Below, piece after piece: positions 17,752-27,180 of a stretch of DNA of 64,000 nucleotides. How positions within the stretch are numbered: the stretch's first letter is position 1; each line of letters begins with the position of its first letter. This DNA comes from Colwellia polaris. Lineage in GTDB: Bacteria > Pseudomonadota > Gammaproteobacteria > Enterobacterales > Alteromonadaceae. Below the pieces are notes generated by a model that saw nothing but the letters and a program-made list of their open reading frames with translations, was not told the origin of the DNA and searched no databases. Position numbers and translations under genes: made by a program. The DNA lies in assembly GCF_002104515.1 (NCBI RefSeq), contig NZ_NBOE01000003.1, positions 1-64,000 on the forward strand, in the 5' to 3' direction.

Positions 17752-19056
17752 TTACTGCGCCCAATAAGCTTGGTCTAAGCTATCTTCGCGCTCAGGTAAA
17801 CCACGAGATAAACGCGGGGAGTGTTGCACTAATACCTCATAACTAGCTCTGTTTGCATATTTACTCATTTGAGATAATGAAGAATAAGTTAACGCAGGCT
17901 GTTGATGTTTACTGGAATTTGAAACTGTGTTTTTATGATAAACATTAGCACTTAAATCATGCAATATTGCAGCAAGCGCTGCATCACCTGCACCGTTAGT
18001 ATTCTTAATACTTTCAGGGCCGCCCATATAAGGTGCAGAATGTGTATATATGCGAATAGGTTGTTTACAATCTTTTAAGAACATAGGACGAGAATATTCA
18101 TAACGATTAAATTCATGTATTTCGCCTGAAAGTAATGGATACTCACTTTCTCGTTTAAAGGCATCGTCAACGTAACCTGCCATGTATAAGCCATCTTTTC
18201 CAGCAGTACAAATAACCATGTCTACCCAATCTAGGCATTTATTGGCGGCAAGCAGCGGATCTTCAATTTCCGTAATAGCCAAGGCTTCTTCTTCATTCAT
18301 TGTTAGAATGTTGACATATTTTTGCACAAAATCACGCCAAAATTCAGGCTCTTCTTCGATTAAAAATTTAGTGCCTAAGGTTAGTACAACAGGTACACCG
18401 GCAGCATTTGCACACTTAACGGCTTTAACAGCAGCTTCAGTCATGGTATCGCCGGGCTGCGTTCGCATTAAATACGAACTAATAACTAATGCTGAAGCGC
18501 CAGCAATTAATGACTCGTCGATAGAGTCAGGATGTAAGCGGTTAATTAAGCCAGCATTAATACCAAATGTACGTTCTCCGGTATCATCTATCAATGTAAA
18601 GCAGCGACCAATAGGCCCATCTACCGGTTGAAGGTAATTAAGATCAACACGCGATGAAGTATTACTGATAAAACGATAAGCGTAATCACCAACATGAATA
18701 TTTTTAGACATTACGCCAAGCAATACCGAGCGGTCATCAGCAAGCACAGAATAATTGTGCATAGTGTTGCCAATTGTGCCACCCGCGAATTCATAATTTA
18801 TTAGCGATTCATCTTTTAAGCGTTGATAAAGACGCTGAGTAACCTCGTCTGAAATAACTTGAGACATACCACGTTGAAGATCAAACTCATCTAAAAAAGC
18901 TTGATCTACTTTCGCTTCTATATCGACTAAAACTTGATCAATACCCACAATGTAATTTTGCTTAGCATTAGCGCTAGCGTTTACTTGGTTTGTTAGTGGG
19001 TTTTTATGATCGACAGGGAAATAATGTCTATGTTGACGTCGTCCAGGAAACTTCAT
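17752..19056 (-). CDS. gsk: Inosine-guanosine kinase
   Basis: A 434-residue PfkB-family kinase that phosphorylates guanosine and inosine in purine salvage. The ATG at 19056 is chosen because translation then begins MKFPGRR, matching E. coli Gsk (MKFPGKR). Starts further upstream add residues foreign to the family. The anion-hole and catalytic-base motif NTNGAGDAA is at 352-360 with Asp358; the sugar-binding glycines AGGTIGNTMHN lie near residue 91. It is a complete single gene. Confidence 0.93.
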   Translation of the reverse strand: MKFPGRRQHRHYFPVDHKNPLTNQVNASANAKQNYIVGIDQVLVDIEAKVDQAFLDEFDLQRGMSQVISDEVTQRLYQRLKDESLINYEFAGGTIGNTMHNYSVLADDRSVLLGVMSKNIHVGDYAYRFISNTSSRVDLNYLQPVDGPIGRCFTLIDDTGERTFGINAGLINRLHPDSIDESLIAGASALVISSYLMRTQPGDTMTEAAVKAVKCANAAGVPVVLTLGTKFLIEEEPEFWRDFVQKYVNILTMNEEEALAITEIEDPLLAANKCLDWVDMVICTAGKDGLYMAGYVDDAFKRESEYPLLSGEIHEFNRYEYSRPMFLKDCKQPIRIYTHSAPYMGGPESIKNTNGAGDAALAAILHDLSANVYHKNTVSNSSKHQQPALTYSSLSQMSKYANRASYEVLVQHSPRLSRGLPEREDSLDQAYWAQ

Positions 19057-19270
19057 GAAGCAATACACGGTTAATGGCAAAAAACGAATTATACCGTATT
19101 GCTATTTGGTTTGACCAGAGCACATCACATGAAATAACACAGAAATGTCTATAAGTTTGTACTTATCGCTAAATTGTAATTTTATAGTTGGTTAAAAATT
19201 AGCTAAAGAGCGTTTTATAATTCGAAAAAAAGCCTGAATTTACGCTCTATAATTAAAAATAATAACAAGG

Positions 19271-19438
19271 TCAATGCATTAAAAAATTGTCGTACGACTC
19301 GATTTCTCTTTGCATTCTTTTTTGCTCTTTTAACGCTTCAATTTCGCGCCATTTTCGCTTTGATTGCTTACTATTTTTTTTATGTTGAAACTCAGCATAA
19401 TCGTCTATTTCATCTAAATACTTTTCTTTATATTGCAT
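19271..19438 (-). CDS. Small basic protein, DUF3545-like
   Basis: A 55-residue open frame from ATG 19438 to a TGA at 19271-19273. The centre reads KRKWREIEALKEQKRMQREI, which is the hallmark of the short DUF3545 proteins found in Vibrio, Shewanella and relatives. The rest is charged and helical. Function unknown. It sits alone between gsk and the DHH gene. The identification rests on recalled similarity, not a search. Confidence 0.7.
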   Translation of the reverse strand: MQYKEKYLDEIDDYAEFQHKKNSKQSKRKWREIEALKEQKRMQREIESYDNFLMH

Positions 19439-19750
19439 AACACGTACTCATTTAAATAATTTGTCTTTAAATTAATAAGTTTGTGTTTCAGTTATTTGAA
19501 TGAAATATGACAATTTAAATATCCGCTAAATTTATTTAAAACTCACCATGACTTATCTATTTTAAATTTCCCTTTGAACTGGATTAAGTTAAATTAATGT
19601 TTCATACGTATAAAGTGAAAACGAAAGAGAGCCAAGTCTCGGTTAATTAATATAAACTTAAATACAAACAGCGCTAATCATTTAAAAGAAAATATGCTTA
19701 AATAAACATTATAATGAAAAATAAAGAATTAAGCCTATTGGAGAACATAT
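19439..19750. other. Intergenic region upstream of the DHH gene
   Basis: About 310 AT-rich bases between the small DUF3545-like gene and the DHH gene, presumably holding both promoters. The ribosome site TTGGAGA lies just before ATG 19751. I see no repeat or RNA gene. Confidence 0.5.
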
Positions 19751-20683
19751 ATGACAGAAAATAAAAAATATCGTTTAGTAACTAGAAGTGATTTCGATGG
19801 CTTAGTTTGTGCAATATTACTCAAGCATATTAATTTAGTTAACGACATTCTTTTTGTACACCCAAAAGATATGCAAGATGGCATTATCCCTATTGGCTCT
19901 GACGATATTTCAACTAACCTTCCTTTTGTTGAGGGTGTACATATCGCTTTTGATCACCATCATAGCGAAACCATACGCAATGAAAAAAGTGATAATCATG
20001 TTATAGACCCTAAGGCACCATCAGCGGCACGTGTTGTTTATGATTATTACGGTGGCGCTGAAACATTTCCAAAAGATTGGGATAGTATGATGGCAGCCGT
20101 TGACAAAAGTGATTCGGCACAATTTAACATGGAAGAAGTGTTAAATGCTAAAGGCTGGGATTTACTTAATTTCATTATGGATTCTCGCACGGGTTTAGGC
20201 CGATTTAGAGATTTTAGAATTTCTAACTATGAGCTTATGATGGCTTTAATCGAGTTTGGTAAAGATCATAATATTGACCAGTTACTTGAATTGCCAGACG
20301 TAAAAGAACGTACTGAGCTTTACTTTGAACATGAAGAAAGCTTTAAAGAACAAATTATGCGCTGTGCAACCGTACACGGTAATTTAGTGGTCTTAGATTT
20401 ACGCGACGAAATAATTATTTACTCTGGTAACCGCTTTGTAATTTACGCCTTATTTCCACAATGTAATATTTCAATTCACATTATGTGGGGTCTTAAAAAA
20501 CAAAACACCGTTTTTGCGACAGGTAAGTCTATTTTTGACCGTAGTTCAAAAACGAATGTTGGCGAATTAATGCTTAAATTTAATGGCGGTGGCCATAATG
20601 CCGCAGGTACTTGCCAAGTGCCGCATGAAGAGAATGAAGCATGTCTTGCAGAGCTTATTTCCACAATCAATGCTGATGGCTAA
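19751..20683 (+). CDS. DHH-family phosphoesterase (exopolyphosphatase-like)
   Basis: A 310-residue DHH/DHHA1 protein. Asp14-Phe-Asp16-Gly and Asp68-His69-His70-His71 are metal-binding motifs of the DHH domain, and GGGHNAAGT near residue 279 is the substrate-binding DHHA1 signature. The family includes nanoRNases, cyclic dinucleotide phosphodiesterases and exopolyphosphatases. The N-terminal DFDG (rather than DADG or HDNPD) is found in a poorly characterised group, so the substrate is left open. Confidence 0.83.
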   Translation: MTENKKYRLVTRSDFDGLVCAILLKHINLVNDILFVHPKDMQDGIIPIGSDDISTNLPFVEGVHIAFDHHHSETIRNEKSDNHVIDPKAPSAARVVYDYYGGAETFPKDWDSMMAAVDKSDSAQFNMEEVLNAKGWDLLNFIMDSRTGLGRFRDFRISNYELMMALIEFGKDHNIDQLLELPDVKERTELYFEHEESFKEQIMRCATVHGNLVVLDLRDEIIIYSGNRFVIYALFPQCNISIHIMWGLKKQNTVFATGKSIFDRSSKTNVGELMLKFNGGGHNAAGTCQVPHEENEACLAELISTINADG

Positions 20684-20708
20684 ATATCAATAAACTTATC
20701 TAAAAGCC

Positions 20709-20742
20709 TAACTCGTATAAAGTAAATACTTTATACGAGTTA
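20709..20742. terminator. Perfect 16-bp inverted repeat between convergent genes
   Basis: TAACTCGTATAAAGTA pairs with TACTTTATACGAGTTA around a two-base centre. It lies between the DHH gene and the convergent S9 peptidase gene. Neither side has a clear T run, so it may stop transcription from both sides weakly or protect mRNA ends rather than be a classic terminator. Confidence 0.5.
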
Positions 20743-20788
20743 AATAACGATATAGAAAAGCGTTAACTATATTATGTACCCTGCTATT

Positions 20789-22693
20789 TTATATGTGCTT
20801 ATTAATAAACCTCAACGACTCTTCTAAAAATATTCGGCGAGAATTACCACTAGAGAACCAATGGTCTTCCCCTTCTAACTCAATATACTCACTTTTATTA
20901 TTTCCTAATTCTTTTAATTTTTTATGCATTTTATTCGATTGAAATACAGGTACTTGAGTATCATTATTCCCATGTATTAATAACAAAGGTAGCGTTGCTT
21001 TAGAAGCCAAATGGTAAGGTGAGTATTGATGTAACTCTTTATAATCCCCGGGTTTACCAATACTTTTAGAAAAGTAACCAGAGAAATTCAATTGCTCTTT
21101 TTCATGTAAGAAAACATCACCTAAATTACTAATGCCTGCAAATGAAACACTGCATTTAAACAGACTTTGTCTACTAGTAGCGCTAAACATAGCAACATAG
21201 CCGCCATAACTTCCACCCACAACACAAATTCTATTTGGGTCTATTTTGCCATCTGTTATTAATAACTTAACGCCCTCATCAACATCTCTTTGCATCGCCT
21301 GGCCCCACTGTCCGTAACCACTTTTTGCAAAGTCTTTACCGAAGCCAGAAGAGCCCCTAAAGTTAGGCTGAAAAACAGCAAATCCCTCAGCTACATAAAA
21401 CTGCCGCATCCAATCAAAACTCATATCATCTCTAGATTCTGGTCCACCATGAGGCATAACAATTAGCGGGGGTTTTTCATCTGTTTTTAACACTGGCATA
21501 GTGAAGTAGCCCGTGATCTTTTGCCCATCACTCGTTTCATAATCAAAGCGATTAACTTTACCTAAAAGAGCTTTGTCGACAGCTGGATAACCTTCAGCTA
21601 CTGGCATTAGCTGACCTAATTTACGATCGTAAACCGTATATTTTTCTGGATAAGAACTACCAGAAGTTTTAATTACTATACGCTCACGCTTCAAATCATA
21701 AGATGTAATATTAACTTCAGTATCCAAATAAGTCGCTTTCAGATCAGCTTGAATCTGTGCTAGTTCATTATCTAGATAATCATATTCAGCATAATCTTCA
21801 ATTAATTTTGTACCAACTATTTTATAGGCATTGTTGTAATCATAAACAATATTATCTACATCATAAATATCACTTTCAGCAACTGTAGTTGCTTCACTAA
21901 CAATAAACTTATCTATCGTAGATTTTACCAATACTCGCCTACTGTCTTTATTACTTTGCCAATAATATAGCGTTTTTTTATCTTCACTTAGCCTAACCAC
22001 AACTTCAGTGAAGTTTTCCAATTTTCCGTCTTTTAAAATAGAAAGCCGTTCAAAGTCGCCCTCTGATTCATCTCTATATAAATTGACCCATTTAGTCACC
22101 TTACCGCTGTAGAGCCGATAAAGAAAAACATCACCGTCGTTATCTGTCAGCCAATTTCTTGCATTAGTATCTCTAAATACCTCTTCTCTACTGCCATCTT
22201 CAAGCTTCACTTTATACAGCGCATTGATTTTCCCGTAATAATATGAAAGCAAAATGTGTTCATTGTCGTCAGGTAATTTATTAACTAAAGTGGGAGCACC
22301 AATATTGCGCTTAAAACGACTACTGTTAAAAATCCACTTAACCTCATTAATCTCCACGTCAAGAACTCCTAACCTATACATGGTAAAGGTTTCAAAATCA
22401 CCTCTTGAATAATATGGAATGGTTAAATCAAGTAAAACATTTTTATTATTTGCCCATGTAAAGCCTCGTATCAACGCTTTTTTCATTCCAAAAACTGTAG
22501 GCTTACCACCAGCTAATGCTTGGGTTACAACTACATACTTACCATCTAGATCTCTTAGATAAGCAATTTTTTGTCCATCAGGTGAGATTTGTACATCGGT
22601 TACAAAAGGGAGTCGGCCAAAACTATCTACGTTGCTGTTTGCTTGAGCAAAGTAGCAAACCATAGATAAAGACACAGCCAATAAAAGCTTCAT
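20789..22693 (-). CDS. Secreted S9 family prolyl oligopeptidase / acylaminoacyl peptidase
   Basis: A 634-residue serine peptidase. ATG 22693 is chosen over the one 39 bp upstream because AAAGGA precedes it and a signal peptide (about 1-18, ending Ala-Gln-Ala) follows directly. An N-terminal beta-propeller (residues about 25-375, with repeated DGQKIAYLRD-like strands) gates the C-terminal alpha/beta-hydrolase domain. The triad is visible: Ser495 in GGSYGGY, Asp578 in GNNDTQVP and His611 in GEDHWF. It should cleave short peptides in the periplasm. It is a single gene. Confidence 0.9.
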   Translation of the reverse strand: MKLLLAVSLSMVCYFAQANSNVDSFGRLPFVTDVQISPDGQKIAYLRDLDGKYVVVTQALAGGKPTVFGMKKALIRGFTWANNKNVLLDLTIPYYSRGDFETFTMYRLGVLDVEINEVKWIFNSSRFKRNIGAPTLVNKLPDDNEHILLSYYYGKINALYKVKLEDGSREEVFRDTNARNWLTDNDGDVFLYRLYSGKVTKWVNLYRDESEGDFERLSILKDGKLENFTEVVVRLSEDKKTLYYWQSNKDSRRVLVKSTIDKFIVSEATTVAESDIYDVDNIVYDYNNAYKIVGTKLIEDYAEYDYLDNELAQIQADLKATYLDTEVNITSYDLKRERIVIKTSGSSYPEKYTVYDRKLGQLMPVAEGYPAVDKALLGKVNRFDYETSDGQKITGYFTMPVLKTDEKPPLIVMPHGGPESRDDMSFDWMRQFYVAEGFAVFQPNFRGSSGFGKDFAKSGYGQWGQAMQRDVDEGVKLLITDGKIDPNRICVVGGSYGGYVAMFSATSRQSLFKCSVSFAGISNLGDVFLHEKEQLNFSGYFSKSIGKPGDYKELHQYSPYHLASKATLPLLLIHGNNDTQVPVFQSNKMHKKLKELGNNKSEYIELEGEDHWFSSGNSRRIFLEESLRFINKHI

Positions 22694-22914
22694 AGTTAAT
22701 CCTTTGATTATTATTATTTTTATATTTTCCATTACGCTAACTTATTAATACTACGTTCTTTAAGTTGATTTTAAAAGCAGCTAATTTAGTTTTTATGCCG
22801 CCCTTAACGTTAACAGATAAATATAATTTACTCGTAGTCACAAAATACAAAAATAATTAAATTTATGTTATACATGAATACCTTGAAACACTTTTAAATT
22901 GCACAAGGAACATT

Positions 22915-23505
22915 ATGTCTGAATCTCAATGCGCATCATGCAATCATATTGTTAAAGCAAAAGTGCTTCATTGCCCTATGTGTAATGGTGGTATGAAAGT
23001 ATTAGAGGAAACGAAACAAAAGTCGTGTCCTAGATGCTCCATAGCTTTACAAATAAGACATTACAGAAATTATGAATTAGATAAATGTAATCAATGTGAA
23101 GGCTTATGGTTACAACCAGATGAATTTTCAGTTTTAACATCCGAATTTGACGTTTACCGCGATGCTGAAAGTAATCCACAATATTTACGTACGGGGCTAC
23201 CTCAAGCTGAAAACTACTTACCCTGTGCAAATTGCAATAAGGTTATGTCAAGGCGTAACTTTAAGTCGATTTCTGGCGTATTAATTGATGCCTGCATACA
23301 TTGCGGCGTTTGGTTAGACAAAGGCGAGTTACAAAGTATTCGAAACTTTATCGCCAGCGGTGGTTTAGATAAGGCTCAAGATAATAAGCTGGTAAAACAA
23401 GAGCTAAAAATAGATGCCTTGAATGATCGTGTTTCGGACCTTGAATTGATGGAAAAAATGCTGAATAAATATAATATGAAAAGAATATTATTCAGAGGAT
23501 TTTAA
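22915..23505 (+). CDS. Protein with TFIIB-type zinc ribbons
   Basis: A 196-residue cytoplasmic protein. An initial CxxC pair set (CASC, CPMC) is followed by two zf-TFIIB motifs: CPRC...CNQCEGLWLQPDEF at about 38-71 and CANC...CIHCGVWLDKGEL at about 103-139. The CxGxWLxxxEL pattern is characteristic of this uncharacterised bacterial zinc-finger family. A helical tail, probably coiled coil, ends the chain. Function unknown. Confidence 0.8.
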   Translation: MSESQCASCNHIVKAKVLHCPMCNGGMKVLEETKQKSCPRCSIALQIRHYRNYELDKCNQCEGLWLQPDEFSVLTSEFDVYRDAESNPQYLRTGLPQAENYLPCANCNKVMSRRNFKSISGVLIDACIHCGVWLDKGELQSIRNFIASGGLDKAQDNKLVKQELKIDALNDRVSDLELMEKMLNKYNMKRILFRGF

Positions 23506-23620
23506 TCTTTTTGTAAGCTAAAAATAAGTAAAATATAGAGCGGCTAAACTGAGCCCATAAGTTCAATTATGTAATTAGCTAGAAAGTTTTTAAAATTTTA
23601 AAAGTAAACTCCACAGTCGA

Positions 23621-23832
23621 ACCAATCGCCAAGCACGCCACATTAAACGCACGAACGTAATATTTAGCATCATGGAGGGAATACGTTTAATGCAGTCGCG
23701 CCAACAAACTCCAGAGCTAAGAAAGTATGAATGCTGCTAACCTCCCTTCTCCTTTTTGGATTTAGTCGGCCCCAATGCCATACTAATAAACAAGTTCCAG
23801 TCCGATAAATTTACAGGGGCTCGGTGAAAGAG
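23621..23832 (+). repeat. Structured repeat, copy A (lacks the double-hairpin domain)
   Basis: It shares CATTAAACGC, the segment GCATCATGGAGGGAATACG (23667-23685), TAGTCGGC and AATAAACAAG with copies B and D, in the same order. The stretch holding the two hairpins in B and D is missing, as if deleted between the arms of the outer stem. The 3' end runs into the GTGTATCTGACCCTAC tandem repeat. Confidence 0.6.
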
Positions 23833-23880
23833 TAATGTGTATCTGACCCTACTTACTAATGTGTATCTGACCCTACTTAC
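23833..23880 (+). repeat. Two tandem 24-bp direct repeats of the GTGTATCTGACCCTAC family
   Basis: Identical 24-bp units at 23833-23856 and 23857-23880, each containing GTGTATCTGACCCTAC. The unit matches the terminal inverted repeat of the element at 7770-7916. The tandem arrangement suggests element ends joined head to tail or repeated insertion at the same site. Confidence 0.8.
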
Positions 23881-23952
23881 TACTATCGTTTGACTATCTA
23901 AAACATTAATTTCTTGAAACATTAAAATATAAACTCAAGAATCGAATCAAAC

Positions 23953-24198
23953 ACCAAGTCTGCTTCATTAAACGCCGGAATGATGATCAATATTCACGTA
24001 TCACTGGCAAGGATGCCAGTGAAAGCGCTGTTGGCACACGGACGTGCCATCAGCGCTGGTACGTCGAGAATATTGGGCATCATGGAGGGAATACGTTTAC
24101 GGCGTTTAACCCTCTTTGGGTGTAGTCGGCACCCCGACGCCAAACCAATAAACAAGCTCCAAGCCGATCAATTCGCAGTGAGTGAGTATCTGTCTAAT
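23953..24198 (+). repeat. Structured repeat, copy B, with three-way junction
   Basis: A 246-bp copy from ACCAAGTCTGC to GTATCTGTCTAAT. An outer stem (23988-24000 with 24060-24075, one three-base bulge) encloses hairpin 1 at 24001-24022 (9-bp stem, loop AGGA) and hairpin 2 at 24024-24057 (7-bp and 5-bp stems around an internal loop). Both hairpin tips read CANGGANG (CAAGGATG, CACGGACG). A 3' domain holds GTCGG-CACC-CCGAC. It is less AT-rich than the surrounding DNA. No long open frame is conserved with the other copies. Confidence 0.72.
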
Positions 24199-24242
24199 AT
24201 TAATATGATTTTAATATTTTTTTTTGAAACTTAACTGCTTTG

Positions 24243-24480
24243 AGTTTTAATCTCTGCTTGGCGTCGCGGTGGCGACAACACCCAGAGGGACGTTGCACGC
24301 CAAACGCCCCTCTGGACTCCCCATGGCGCCCAACACAGCAAAACACTCCAACAGAATTTAGGCACGAAGTTTATACCTGCCGAAAATCGTCCCTTCACGC
24401 GGCAGTCTACGCCATCCATGGCTCCGATAAACATCGCACTTTTCTAAATTCAGTTTCCGTTGCTGTGATGGGATCTAGTG
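24243..24480 (-). repeat. Structured repeat, copy C, inverted and divergent
   Basis: Read on the minus strand this copy ends in CCCTCTGGGTGTTGTCGCC and CGCGACGCCAAGCAG, matching the 3' domain of copies B and D (TGGGTGCAGTCGGCACC, GACGCCAAAC). It also holds a hairpin tipped CATGGATG (24411-24422) and a second stem CTGCCG/CGGCAG at 24377-24405 with GAAGGGACG inside. The 5' flanks of the stem (GAATTTAG with CTAAATTC) replace the outer stem of B and D. So the architecture is kept while the sequence differs. Confidence 0.58.
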
Positions 24481-24539
24481 ATCGTTGAAATTTCATTTTC
24501 TAAATTAACGAATTGAGAGCTATGAAAGATGAAACAACC

Positions 24540-24813
24540 ACCAAGTCTGCTTCATTAAACGCCGGAATGGTGACCAATATTCACGTATCACTGGCATGGA
24601 TGCCAGTGAAAGCGCTGTAGTACATGGATGTACGTTCAGCGCTGGTACGTCGAAAAATATTGAACAGCGTGAAGGAAACACGTTTAATGTAGCAGCGCCG
24701 AGGGAGTCCAGAGCGAGGTCGGCGTCAGCCTCCCTTTGGGTGCAGTCGGCACCCCGACGCCAAACAGGTAAACAAGCTCCAAGTCGTTAAATTAGAGTGA
24801 GTGTCCGTCTAAT
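24540..24813 (+). repeat. Structured repeat, copy D, with three-way junction
   Basis: A 274-bp copy from ACCAAGTCTGC to GTGTCCGTCTAAT, the fullest form. The outer stem is 24575-24587 with 24646-24662. Hairpin 1 is at 24588-24609 (loop TGGA). Hairpin 2 is at 24611-24643, with upper stem GTACA/TGTAC where copy B has GGCAC/GTGCC: compensatory change in both arms. Both tips read CATGGATG. The 3' part adds GGGAGTCCAGAG and the GTCGG-CACC-CCGAC hairpin. Confidence 0.73.
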
Positions 24814-24901
24814 TAGTCTTTTTTGTCATACACGGATGAATTTTCAAACGCTATTATCTCAAAGTAATATTTATAATAAAGATAACTATTAATAAGCAAT
24901 A

Positions 24902-24938
24902 AAAAACCCGCATTCTCTTATAGAGAGTGCGGGTTTTT
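24902..24938. terminator. Bidirectional terminator after the suc operon
   Basis: AAAAACCCGCATTCTCT pairs with AGAGAGTGCGGGTTTTT (one G-U) around a three-base loop, with A and T runs on both flanks. It lies 33 bp past the sucD stop on the minus strand and would also stop rightward reads from the repeat array. Confidence 0.92.
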
Positions 24939-24970
24939 ATTAAGAAAAACAGTTTGCAATCAAAAGCTGA

Positions 24971-25843
24971 TTACCAACCCGTTTTCTCTTTAAGTGCTAC
25001 ACCGATATCCGCTAAAGAACGAACTGTTTTAACACCAGCCGCTTCTAATGCTGCGAATTTCTCATCAGCTGTACCTTTACCACCAGCGATAATTGCGCCA
25101 GCGTGACCCATACGCTTACCTTCTGGCGCAGTAACACCAGCAATGTAAGATACAACAGGTTTAGTAACGTTTGCTTTGATGTATTCTGCAGCTTCTTCTT
25201 CAGCTGTACCACCAATTTCACCAATCATTACGATTGCTTCAGTTTGTGGATCGTTTTGGAACATTTCCAATACGTCGATGAAGTTAGTACCAGGGATAGG
25301 GTCACCACCAATACCTACACAAGTAGATTGGCCAAAACCAGCATCTGTAGTTTGTTTAACGGCTTCGTACGTAAGTGTACCAGAACGTGAAACAATACCT
25401 ACTTTACCAGGCTTGTGAATGTGACCAGGCATGATACCAATCTTAGTTTCGCCAGGAGTAATAACACCTGGGCAGTTAGGACCGATCATACGAACGCCAG
25501 ATTGATCAAGCTTAGCTTTAACGTCAACCATATCTAAAGTTGGGATACCTTCAGTGATAGTAACGATAAGCTCGATGCCTGCATCAATAGCTTCTAAAAT
25601 TGCATCTTTACAGAAAGGAGCAGGAACATAGATAACTGTAGCTGTTGCGCCAGTTGCTTCTACTGCATCACGTACTGTGTTGAATACTGGAAGGCCTAAG
25701 TGCGTTTGACCGCCTTTACCTGGGCTTACGCCACCTACCATTTGTGTACCATACTCAAGTGCTTGCTCTGAGTGGAATGTACCTTGACCACCAGTGAAAC
25801 CTTGACAGATTACTTTAGTATCTTTGTTAATTAAGACAGACAT
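24971..25843 (-). CDS. sucD: Succinyl-CoA synthetase alpha subunit
   Basis: A 290-residue ADP/GDP-forming subunit that binds CoA and carries the phosphorylated histidine. The N-terminal Rossmann motif [10 protein letters not shown] is at about residues 16-25, and the phospho-His lies in [12 protein letters not shown] near residue 246. Full length compared with E. coli (289). The start overlaps the sucC stop by one base, so the subunits are translationally coupled. It is the last gene of the operon. Confidence 0.97.
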   Translation of the reverse strand: MSVLINKDTKVICQGFTGGQGTFHSEQALEYGTQMVGGVSPGKGGQTHLGLPVFNTVRDAVEATGATATVIYVPAPFCKDAILEAIDAGIELIVTITEGIPTLDMVDVKAKLDQSGVRMIGPNCPGVITPGETKIGIMPGHIHKPGKVGIVSRSGTLTYEAVKQTTDAGFGQSTCVGIGGDPIPGTNFIDVLEMFQNDPQTEAIVMIGEIGGTAEEEAAEYIKANVTKPVVSYIAGVTAPEGKRMGHAGAIIAGGKGTADEKFAALEAAGVKTVRSLADIGVALKEKTGW

Positions 25844-27009
25844 TATTTGCCCTCCGCAGCTGCTACAACTTTAGTTGCTGCATCAGATAATGATTCGGCA
25901 GCAATGATATCTAAGCCAGAGTTTTTAAGAACTTCACGACCTAATTCAGCATTAGTACCTTCTAAACGTACAACTACTGGTACTTTAACGCCAACTTCTT
26001 TAACTGCGCCAATAATACCTTCAGCAATCATGTCACAACGTACGATACCGCCAAAGATGTTAACTAAAACAGCTTTAACGTTGTCGTCAGAAAGGATGAT
26101 TTTGAATGCTTCAGAAACACGTTCTTTAGTCGCCCCGCCGCCAACATCAAGGAAGTTAGCTGGCTTGCCGCCGTGTAAATTAACGATATCCATTGTACCC
26201 ATTGCTAGGCCGGCACCGTTAACCATACAACCAACGTTGCCATCTAAAGCTACGTAGTTTAATTCAAAACGTGCTGCATGTGCTTCACGCTCATCTTCTT
26301 GAGATGGATCGTGGAACGCGCGCATTTTAGGTTGACGGTATAAAGCATTACCATCGATACCAATTTTGCCGTCTAAACAATGAAGGTTACCTTCGTCAGT
26401 AATAACTAACGGGTTGATTTCTAATAATGCGAAATCGAAATCTTCAAACATTTGTGCAAGACCTAAGAAGATCTTAACAAATTGCTTCATTTGCGTTGGG
26501 TTTAAACCTAACTTGAAGCCTAATTCACGTGCTTGGTAAGGTTGTGCGCCAACAAGTGGATCGATTTCAGCTTGGTGAATTAACTCAGGAGTCTCTTCAG
26601 CAATCTTCTCGATGTCAACACCGCCTTCAGTAGAAGCCATAAATACAACTCTACGGCTTGCACGGTCAACAACAGCACCAAGGTATAATTCGTTCGCGAT
26701 ATCAGTACAGCTTTCTACTAAAATTTTAGCAACAGGCTGACCGTTTTCGTCTGTTTGGTAAGTAACTAAGTTTTTACCTAACCAGTTTTGTGCGAAGTCT
26801 TTAATCTCTTCTTTTGATTTAACTAGCTTTACACCGCCAGCTTTACCACGTCCACCTGCGTGAACTTGAGTTTTAACAACCCACATATCGCCGCCAATTT
26901 TGTCGGCAGCTTCGGCAGCTTCTTGAGCGGTATCGCAAGCGAAACCTTCAGAAACTGGTAAACCATATTCAGCGAATAATTGTTTCGCTTGATACTCATG
27001 CAAATTCAT
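25843..27009 (-). CDS. sucC: Succinyl-CoA synthetase beta subunit
   Basis: A 388-residue ATP-grasp subunit, the same length as in E. coli. The opening [19 protein letters not shown] and [11 protein letters not shown] near residues 52-62 (nucleotide-binding loop) are typical, and the [10 protein letters not shown] segment near 320 contacts the alpha subunit active site. A 171-bp gap separates it from sucB, wider than other gaps in the operon; this gap holds short inverted repeats, so an internal promoter or processing site is possible. Confidence 0.97.
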   Translation of the reverse strand: MNLHEYQAKQLFAEYGLPVSEGFACDTAQEAAEAADKIGGDMWVVKTQVHAGGRGKAGGVKLVKSKEEIKDFAQNWLGKNLVTYQTDENGQPVAKILVESCTDIANELYLGAVVDRASRRVVFMASTEGGVDIEKIAEETPELIHQAEIDPLVGAQPYQARELGFKLGLNPTQMKQFVKIFLGLAQMFEDFDFALLEINPLVITDEGNLHCLDGKIGIDGNALYRQPKMRAFHDPSQEDEREAHAARFELNYVALDGNVGCMVNGAGLAMGTMDIVNLHGGKPANFLDVGGGATKERVSEAFKIILSDDNVKAVLVNIFGGIVRCDMIAEGIIGAVKEVGVKVPVVVRLEGTNAELGREVLKNSGLDIIAAESLSDAATKVVAAAEGK

Positions 27010-27180
27010 GGTGTTTTATCCATTTATCTGTAGATGAAAATGACAATAATATTAAAGCTATTGCCATCGAAAAAAGTCGACCGATTATAGTATAAAAGCT
27101 CTAAAGAACATAGTCCTTAGAGCCTAAGACTATAGTCTAAATCGAACAAAATAATTTAGTACTATATACTAGATGCTTAA

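Noticed and set aside
23980-24790. Several 60-85-codon frames within the repeat array
   Set aside because: They are not kept between repeat copies: each copy has different frames and stops, while the stems are conserved. The DNA is more likely selected for folding.
23600-24820. A CRISPR array
   Set aside because: The repeats are 200 bp or more, few, divergent and in both orientations, with no regular spacers and no cas genes nearby.
23600-24820. An integron cassette array (attC sites)
   Set aside because: No integrase gene, no cassette open frames, and the core GTTRRRY/RYYYAAC pairs expected of attC sites were not found at the element ends.
25847-26257. A 136-codon frame antisense to sucC
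   Set aside because: Complement of a strongly conserved gene with biased codon use; Ser/Pro/Thr-rich product typical of shadows.
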